A DNA stretch of 11,717 nucleotides. Source: CAYXVU01 sp964468725. GTDB taxonomy: Bacteria > Acidobacteriota > Blastocatellia > UBA7656. The stretch lies in contig CAYXVU010000194.1 in assembly GCA_964468725.1 (NCBI GenBank), positions 1 through 11,717 on the forward strand, read 5' to 3'. The first letter of the stretch is position 1. Every line of letters starts with the position of its first letter. The notes under the pieces were generated by a model. The model did not search any database. It had not been told where the DNA came from and saw only the letters and a list, made by a program, of their open reading frames with translations. The position numbers and the translations under genes are program-made. Positions 7,359 to 11,717 of this stretch are shown one piece after another.

Positions 7359-7489
7359 GCCAGCCTGCTGAAGTGATTGAGCGACTGGCAAAGGAGCAAT
7401 CAACCTAGCCCTCGTTCACCCCCTGATTAGCCAGTCGGTTGGCAGGCTGGCTTACCGGTTACCACCGGTTGCGGGTGTGGCCGACTGGC
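7359..7489 (+). promoter_or_regulatory. Structured leader with competing inverted repeats
   Basis: GCCAGCCTGC (7359-7368) pairs perfectly with GCAGGCTGGC (7442-7451). Inside it, CGACTGGC (7382-7389) pairs with GCCAGTCG (7430-7437). That same middle arm, extended as GCCAGTCGG (7430-7438), can instead pair with CCGACTGGC (7481-7489). A small ACCGGT-TACC-ACCGGT hairpin (7454-7469) sits between. The two pairings are mutually exclusive, as in attenuators, but this could also be a DNA-level repeat. It lies 90 bp or more upstream of the GTPase start. Confidence 0.4.
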
Positions 7490-7513
7490 AAGGAGTCGTA
7501 AAGAAGTAGGCAG

Positions 7514-7558
7514 ATGATTGTCGATTTCAAAAAGCGACCGGTTGTGCGCTTGCTGTAA
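7514..7558 (+). CDS. Possible 14-residue leader peptide
   Basis: ATG at 7514 to TAA at 7558 encodes MIVDFKKRPVVRLL. It lies between the inverted repeats and the ribosome site of the GTPase gene, where a leader peptide would sit. Its own ribosome site is poor (AAAGAAG at 7501-7507), and it has no run of a single amino acid. An ORF this short is easily produced by chance. Confidence 0.15.
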   Translation: MIVDFKKRPVVRLL

Positions 7559-7566
7559 AGTGGCTG

Positions 7567-7575
7567 AAGGAGGTG
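7567..7575 (+). promoter_or_regulatory. Ribosome binding site deciding the TTG start of the GTPase gene
   Basis: AAGGAGGTG, a near-perfect Shine-Dalgarno, lies 5 nt before TTG 7581. It makes that TTG the likely start rather than the in-frame TTG at 7518, which would add 21 residues that match nothing in the family. Confidence 0.7.
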
Positions 7576-7580
7576 GCAAC

Positions 7581-9200
7581 TTGGCAATTCTTGATGCGGA
7601 AAATGATCATATCGTCATTCGCCTCGTCTATGACGGTTCGCCGCTATCGGGCAAAACGACCAGCCTCAGAGCCTTATCCAGCAGTCTATCCCGCACACTG
7701 TATACCCCTGAAGAGAGGGAAGGGAGAACCCTCTTTTTCGATTGGATGGAGTACACCGGAGGGTCATTCGAAGGCTATCGGATTCGCTGTCAATTGGTCA
7801 GTGTGCCGGGACAAGCCGCGTTAGCGCCGCGTCGGCAACGGATTCTGGAGGGGGCTGACGCCGTAGTCTTTGTTGGTGATACCTCGCGCAGTGGCATTGA
7901 TGAGAGTCTGGCATGCCTCAAAAATCTAGTTCACTTATTAAGGGAAATTCCGGCGCCGCCCGTCGGCATCATTTTTCAAGCAAACAAGCGCGATGTCAGC
8001 GATGCCGTCAGCCTCGAAGAGATCAAAATCCGGCTCGCCAAAGACGGACAACGAATTAGCGTCATCGAATCCATCGCTTCCGAATGGGTCGGGGTGCGAC
8101 AGGCTTTTGTCTTTGCCGTGCGCTTGAGTCTGGATCGGGTTCGGGAGCAGATGATGACCAATTCGTTGCCGCACAGAAGGCCGCAGGTTGACAGCGGCGA
8201 AGACCTGTTACATCTGCTCAAGGCCGCAGAAGAATATCCTTTGACTCTTCCGAATCTTCTGCAACCTGATGAATCACTAACCGCCTTATCCAACCCTCCG
8301 GTTGTCGCCAGTCAAGTCTTACATGATGTCTTAATGGCAGAAGAGCAGCACTCCCACGGGGATGACCTTTTCCCCGACCGACCCCAAATTGAAGACGACC
8401 GCTCCAGCCCGCCCGCTTGGCCGACAAATTCAGAAACAGAGAAACTGGTCATTCCCAACTTACCAACGGCCAACGCTCCTACAGGGATGATGTGGCCGCC
8501 CGTCGAAGGCCGCATAACCCTTCATACAGCGACCGCCCAAAGCGGCACGCCGGTTCGCTTGGCAAACGGCGATTGGGCTGTCACGGTGAATGGGCAGTGG
8601 CAATTTCACTCTTATCAAACCGCGGTCTATGCAGACCTCCGTCAAGCGCGGCAACAGTTGCTGCAATGGGCACATGTGCATCTTGCCGTTCTCCCGATGC
8701 TATCGCCGCAGCGATGTTTGGCGCTTGCGGAGTCTGCTGACGGGCATTGGCGGCTTTGGCAGGTGATCAAAGTAGAGAAACCTTTGCGCGAAGCCTTGAT
8801 GGACAGGCTGACGGGGGATTGGCAAGGGCTTGCGGACGGAGTATGGGGAACTGTTTATCTGTACTTCAGCGGGTTAGAGAGACTCAAAGAGTTGCCTGTG
8901 CTGACCCCTTGCCTCCTCGACTCTTTGAGTTGTGTGGATTGGGAACTCTTCTTTAACCGGTTAATGCCCAACCCCGCAGCCGAAGCCTCCTCGAACCGTG
9001 AGCCGATTGGCGAGGGTCTCGAAATGTTGAAGACGGAGCTGCGAGAGATACTAGCGCCGGTTCTTTCCCTGCATAGCCAGCCGATAACGGATTGGATGCC
9101 CTACTTGCAAAAACGGAGCGACGGATCGCCCTACGCTCAACAGACGCTTGACCTGATTGGCGAGCTATTGGCCGATCTGAAGAGACCAGAAAGCAAGTGA
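7581..9200 (+). CDS. MglA-family Ras-like GTPase with long C-terminal extension
   Basis: The product is 539 residues. Residues 1-192 form an MglA-type G domain. The P-loop is GSPLSGKTT (19-27). RTLFFD (49-54) sits where MglA has its intrinsic Arg finger. VPGQ (75-78) is the MglA-style switch II with catalytic-type Gln78. The base-recognition motif is NKRD (135-138), and SIAS near 164-167 fits the fifth box. These intact motifs predict GTP binding and hydrolysis. Canonical MglA is only about 195 residues. Here 345 more follow: a helix-like stretch near 206-225, a polar proline-rich linker to about 310, and a tryptophan-rich region (Trp332, Trp340 and others) to the end. I do not recognise this extension. 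The roadblock domain encoded upstream is a likely GTPase partner, as MglB is for MglA; this is inference. No signal peptide or membrane helix is seen. The start is TTG 7581, chosen for its ribosome site. An intrinsic terminator overlaps the stop codon. Confidence 0.88.
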   Translation: MAILDAENDHIVIRLVYDGSPLSGKTTSLRALSSSLSRTLYTPEEREGRTLFFDWMEYTGGSFEGYRIRCQLVSVPGQAALAPRRQRILEGADAVVFVGDTSRSGIDESLACLKNLVHLLREIPAPPVGIIFQANKRDVSDAVSLEEIKIRLAKDGQRISVIESIASEWVGVRQAFVFAVRLSLDRVREQMMTNSLPHRRPQVDSGEDLLHLLKAAEEYPLTLPNLLQPDESLTALSNPPVVASQVLHDVLMAEEQHSHGDDLFPDRPQIEDDRSSPPAWPTNSETEKLVIPNLPTANAPTGMMWPPVEGRITLHTATAQSGTPVRLANGDWAVTVNGQWQFHSYQTAVYADLRQARQQLLQWAHVHLAVLPMLSPQRCLALAESADGHWRLWQVIKVEKPLREALMDRLTGDWQGLADGVWGTVYLYFSGLERLKELPVLTPCLLDSLSCVDWELFFNRLMPNPAAEASSNREPIGEGLEMLKTELREILAPVLSLHSQPITDWMPYLQKRSDGSPYAQQTLDLIGELLADLKRPESK

Positions 9201-9231
9201 GGGCAAGCGAGATTGCCCTCACTCTTTCGTT
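9197..9231 (+). terminator. Intrinsic terminator after the GTPase gene
   Basis: GTGAGGGCAA (9197-9206) and TTGCCCTCAC (9213-9222) form a perfect 10-bp stem with a 6-nt loop, followed by the T-rich TCTTTCGTT. The stem includes the TGA stop of the GTPase gene. It marks the likely end of the signalling operon. Confidence 0.8.
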
Positions 9232-9433
9232 GCGCCGCAGTGCCGATTCTTGTGAAGAAGGGGCATTGCGGATGGCTTCTCATCCACACTCTCAAGGAAG
9301 GGGAATCGGGTTTGCGGAACATCTGAAGATCTCGAAGAGCGCGACTCGCTACCGACTGTCGAATTTAACCATCATTTCATATTCGGGCAACGCTGATGTC
9401 AATCGCCTGCGGCATACTCCCGATCAAAGACCA

Positions 9434-9466
9434 GTTCACAACTTTAAGTTTGTGACCGCCTTTTTT
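9434..9466 (+). terminator. Weak terminator-like hairpin with T6 tract
   Basis: TCACAA (9436-9441) pairs with TTGTGA (9450-9455), with AACTT/AAGTT symmetry in the loop. A run of six T follows at 9461-9466. The short AT-rich stem makes this weak as a terminator; it could also be a CRP/FNR-like dyad. Confidence 0.3.
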
Positions 9467-9479
9467 ACTCTGCGTGAAC

Positions 9480-9528
9480 GCGGGGGGAACTTTAGGACTC
9501 CGCCCCCCGCACTTTTACCAACTTTTTT
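9480..9528 (+). terminator. GC-rich hairpin with T-rich tail
   Basis: GCGGGGGG (9480-9487) pairs perfectly with CCCCCCGC (9503-9510) across a 15-nt loop. It is followed by ACTTTT and then a run of six T at 9523-9528. The stable stem plus T-rich tail fits an intrinsic terminator, isolating the receptor gene from upstream read-through. The long loop is unusual. Confidence 0.5.
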
Positions 9529-9539
9529 CAACCGGCCAA

Positions 9540-9568
9540 TTGACTTCAAATACCGGCAAGCGTAAGGT
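9540..9568 (+). promoter_or_regulatory. Candidate sigma-70 promoter of the TonB receptor gene
   Basis: TTGACT (9540-9545) matches five of six -35 bases. After a 17-bp spacer, TAAGGT (9563-9568) keeps the three most conserved -10 positions (T, A and final T). Transcription would start near 9575, about 25 nt before the ATG. It lies directly after the GC-rich hairpin, a sensible order for a new transcription unit. Confidence 0.4.
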
Positions 9569-9600
9569 CTGCTTGAAAATCTCTCTACGCCGGAGGTGTT

Positions 9601-11717
9601 ATGAAATCCCTGAAGTCATTCTTGACTCTTGTCCTGATGCTGGCGCTTGGGTTGCCAGCCTTCGCGCAGACCTATCAAGGCCGCTTGCTCGGCACTGTGA
9701 CCGATCAACAAGGCGGCGTCATTAAAAGCGCAAAAATCGTCATCACCAACGTCGGCACGGGCATTACCCGCACGGTCGAAACCAATGAAGTCGGCGACTA
9801 CATCGCCCCCAATTTGCCGCCGGGCGTTTACAAACTGGTAGTCGAAGCCAATGGTTTCAAAAAGGCCGAACGCACCGACATTCAACTGGAAGTCGCCAAA
9901 GATGTGCGGCTCGATATCGAACTCACACCCGGCAACGTGTCGGAATCAGTCACCATCACGGCAGACGCGCCGCTGGTCGAAACGACCAACAACACATTAG
10001 GCGGCACGTTTTCCAACAAAGCCATCAATGATTTGCCGCTCAACGGACGCGACTTTCAAAACCTCGTCATCCTGCGCCCCGGCGTGCAACGCTCGACGGG
10101 CGGCGGTTTTCTGTCGGTCAGTTCCAACGGCAATCGCCCGGAGAATAATAATTTCATCGTAGATGGCACGGACAACAACGACCCTTATTACGGAACGACC
10201 GTCATCAATGCCGAAGGCGTGCAGGGTACGCCGGGAACGGTCTTGCCGATTGATGCCATTCAAGAGTTCAACGCGCAAGAGAACCCGCCCGCTGAGTATG
10301 GGTGGAAGCCCGGCGCAATCATCAATCTCGGACTCAAATCGGGCACCAATGACTTGCACGGCACGCTCTACTACTTTCATCGCAATAGCGCCCTCGATGC
10401 GCGCAACTTCTTCAACACCGAACCCGATCCGAAACGCCCGCTGCGCCAACATCAATTTGGCTTCAGCGTCGGCGGGCCAATCGTGCGCAACAAAACCTTC
10501 TATTTCGGTTCGTACGAAGCTGTGCGTGGCTTTGTCAGCAACTCCAATCTGGTGTCGGTTCCGGCTGCCGTTCCGCTCGGCGGCGATTTGGAAAACAGCA
10601 TCCCCGATGCCATCGCCGATTTGCAGAGTCGCGGGATTGCCGTCAATGCCTTGAGCGCCAATCTCATCGGCCTCGGTTCGTTTACCGGCAACGGCTCATT
10701 TCCCGGCCTGCTGCCCTTCAACGATGGTCGGAATCCGGCTGGGCCGACGCAATTGAGCGCAGGTTTTCCGAACACCAACCGCATGGATAATTTCATCATC
10801 AAGGTAGATCATCACATCAACGATCAGCATAACCTGTCGGGGCGATATTTCTTTGGCGATAGCTTGCAGCAAGAGCAGGACTTTGCCGTTCTCAGACCCG
10901 AATGGCGTTCGCAATCCGATCTGCGCGCACAGGTCTTAGGCTTCAACTATATTTGGACGCCGAGTGCGCAGTGGAGCAATGAGGCGAAGTTCGGCTTCAA
11001 TCGCTTCTGGCAAGCGATTCTTACTGTAGACAATCAACTGAATCCGGCGGAGACCTACGGCATCAACACGGGCGTCTCCGACCCGGTGAATTTCGGCATG
11101 CCGACAATCTTGATCGGCGGCTTCACGCAACTTGGCGGCAACAGCGGTTGGCCGTTGCTGACGACGCCGAACCAAACCTATCAATTTGCCGATAATCTCG
11201 CTTACAACTTCGGCAAACATAATCTCCGCTTCGGCGGGGAGTTTCGCCATGGCACGACAGTCAATCTGCGCAACCGGCGCGGCAAAGGGCGCATACGCTT
11301 TCAACGCGGCGGCAATGCCTTTGACGGCAGCACGCCGCTTCAAGATTTTCTGGCGGGCGAGCCGGATCGCGGCGATATCTTTGTTGGCGACTCGTTGCGG
11401 CACGTCAGCCTCAATTCGTTCGGCGCGTTTGTGCAAGACGACTGGCGCGTCAGCCCGACGCTGACCCTCAATCTGGGATTGCGTTATGACTTCAACGGCG
11501 TGATGAAAGACCGCGATGACTTGCTTGGCAACTTCGACCCGAATGTCGGTTTGCAACAAGTCGGCGTCAACATTGACAGACCGTATGAGCGCGACCGGAA
11601 TAACTTTGCGCCGCGCATCGGCGTCGTTTGGGACCCCTGGGGACAGGGCAAGACGGTCTTTCGCGGCGGCGGCGGAGTGACCTACGAAATCCCGATTCTG
11701 GCGACTTTTCTCGGACA
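9601..11717 (+). CDS. Oar-like TonB-dependent outer-membrane receptor (3' end outside window)
   Basis: The frame is open from ATG 9601 to the right edge, giving 705 residues without a stop. GGAGGTG at 9592-9598 is the ribosome site. A Sec signal peptide is clear: MKSLKSFLTLVLMLALGLPAFA with likely cleavage after Ala22. Residues about 27-112 form a carboxypeptidase-regulatory-like (beta-sandwich) domain (GRLLGTVTDQQGGVI, TNEVGDYIAPNLPPGVYKL). A plug domain follows with DLPLNGRDFQNLVILRPG (144-161) and FIVDGTDNND near 185-194. Beta-barrel strands begin around residue 265 (INLGLKSGTNDLHGTLYYFHR), with aromatic-rich strand and turn patterns through LNLGLRYDF near 624. Full members are roughly 1000-1200 residues, so a third or more is missing. 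The protein sits in the outer membrane and would take up a large ligand, perhaps a glycan or peptide, using TonB energy; the ligand is unknown. It appears to be its own transcription unit, unrelated to the GTPase module. Confidence 0.93.
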   Translation, partial: MKSLKSFLTLVLMLALGLPAFAQTYQGRLLGTVTDQQGGVIKSAKIVITNVGTGITRTVETNEVGDYIAPNLPPGVYKLVVEANGFKKAERTDIQLEVAKDVRLDIELTPGNVSESVTITADAPLVETTNNTLGGTFSNKAINDLPLNGRDFQNLVILRPGVQRSTGGGFLSVSSNGNRPENNNFIVDGTDNNDPYYGTTVINAEGVQGTPGTVLPIDAIQEFNAQENPPAEYGWKPGAIINLGLKSGTNDLHGTLYYFHRNSALDARNFFNTEPDPKRPLRQHQFGFSVGGPIVRNKTFYFGSYEAVRGFVSNSNLVSVPAAVPLGGDLENSIPDAIADLQSRGIAVNALSANLIGLGSFTGNGSFPGLLPFNDGRNPAGPTQLSAGFPNTNRMDNFIIKVDHHINDQHNLSGRYFFGDSLQQEQDFAVLRPEWRSQSDLRAQVLGFNYIWTPSAQWSNEAKFGFNRFWQAILTVDNQLNPAETYGINTGVSDPVNFGMPTILIGGFTQLGGNSGWPLLTTPNQTYQFADNLAYNFGKHNLRFGGEFRHGTTVNLRNRRGKGRIRFQRGGNAFDGSTPLQDFLAGEPDRGDIFVGDSLRHVSLNSFGAFVQDDWRVSPTLTLNLGLRYDFNGVMKDRDDLLGNFDPNVGLQQVGVNIDRPYERDRNNFAPRIGVVWDPWGQGKTVFRGGGGVTYEIPILATFLG

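Larger units (their letters stand above)
7006..7580 (+). other. Intergenic/leader region, 575 bp, rich in inverted repeats
   Basis: No convincing protein gene was found on either strand. No clear intrinsic terminator follows the stop at 7005. The left half has two GATAGGC-N3-TATCT elements (7095-7110, 7162-7177). The right half (7359-7489) has several inverted repeats just upstream of the GTPase gene. No confident promoter was found. Confidence 0.6.
9201..9600 (+). other. Intergenic region, 400 bp, before the TonB receptor gene
   Basis: No convincing gene is present. A frame of 122 codons on the + strand (9197-9565) has no recognisable family, starts inside the terminator stem and runs through two further hairpins. 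The region 9223-9430 shows nothing else I can name. The right part holds two hairpins, a promoter candidate and the ribosome site of the next gene. Confidence 0.6.

Noticed and set aside
9197..9565. Plus-strand frame of 122 codons before the TonB receptor gene
   Set aside because: It starts within the terminator stem, passes through two hairpins and has no domain-like pattern.

Overview
The window looks like a piece of an Acidobacteriota chromosome, probably from the Blastocatellia side of the phylum. This is inferred from gene types. The right end holds an Oar-like TonB-dependent transporter with an N-terminal carboxypeptidase-regulatory domain, a family greatly expanded in Acidobacteriota. 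The left end resembles the C-terminal part of the large PIG-L deacetylases common in that phylum. All six supported genes lie on the + strand. No insertion sequence, CRISPR array, rRNA or convincing tRNA was seen.

Layout. (1) 1-1823: the tail of a PIG-L-type deacetylase, cut by the left edge, and 6 bp later a small PPOX-fold flavin/F420-type oxidoreductase. (2) 1824-2262: a gene-free stretch with two 30-bp tandem repeat units. (3) 2263-5548: a soluble three-PAS sensor histidine kinase and, a few bases after its stop, an NtrC-type sigma-54 activator with an intact GAFTGA loop. (4) 5549-5793: a spacer with a possible sigma-54 promoter 35 bp upstream of the next start codon. (5) 5794-7005: a receiver-DUF4388(PATAN)-roadblock/LC7 protein, whose roadblock part has its own strong ribosome binding site and may also be made separately. 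(6) 7006-7580: a structured gene-free leader with inverted repeats. (7) 7581-9200: an MglA-family Ras-like GTPase with a C-terminal extension of about 345 residues, closed by a clear intrinsic terminator that overlaps its stop codon. (8) 9201-9600: an intergenic region with further hairpins and a plausible sigma-70 promoter. (9) 9601-11717: the Oar-like TonB receptor, cut by the right edge.

How the genes may work together. The block 2263-9231 reads as one signalling module. The cytosolic PAS kinase would phosphorylate the adjacent NtrC-type activator. That activator could then drive the receiver-DUF4388-roadblock gene through the sigma-54-like site. The roadblock domain is the type of partner (MglB-like) that binds MglA GTPases, and an MglA-like GTPase is the next gene. 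This would couple two-component signalling, by transcription and by a second phospho-receiver, to a small-GTPase switch such as those used for polarity or motility. The domain assignments are well supported by visible motifs; the wiring between proteins and the output are inference.
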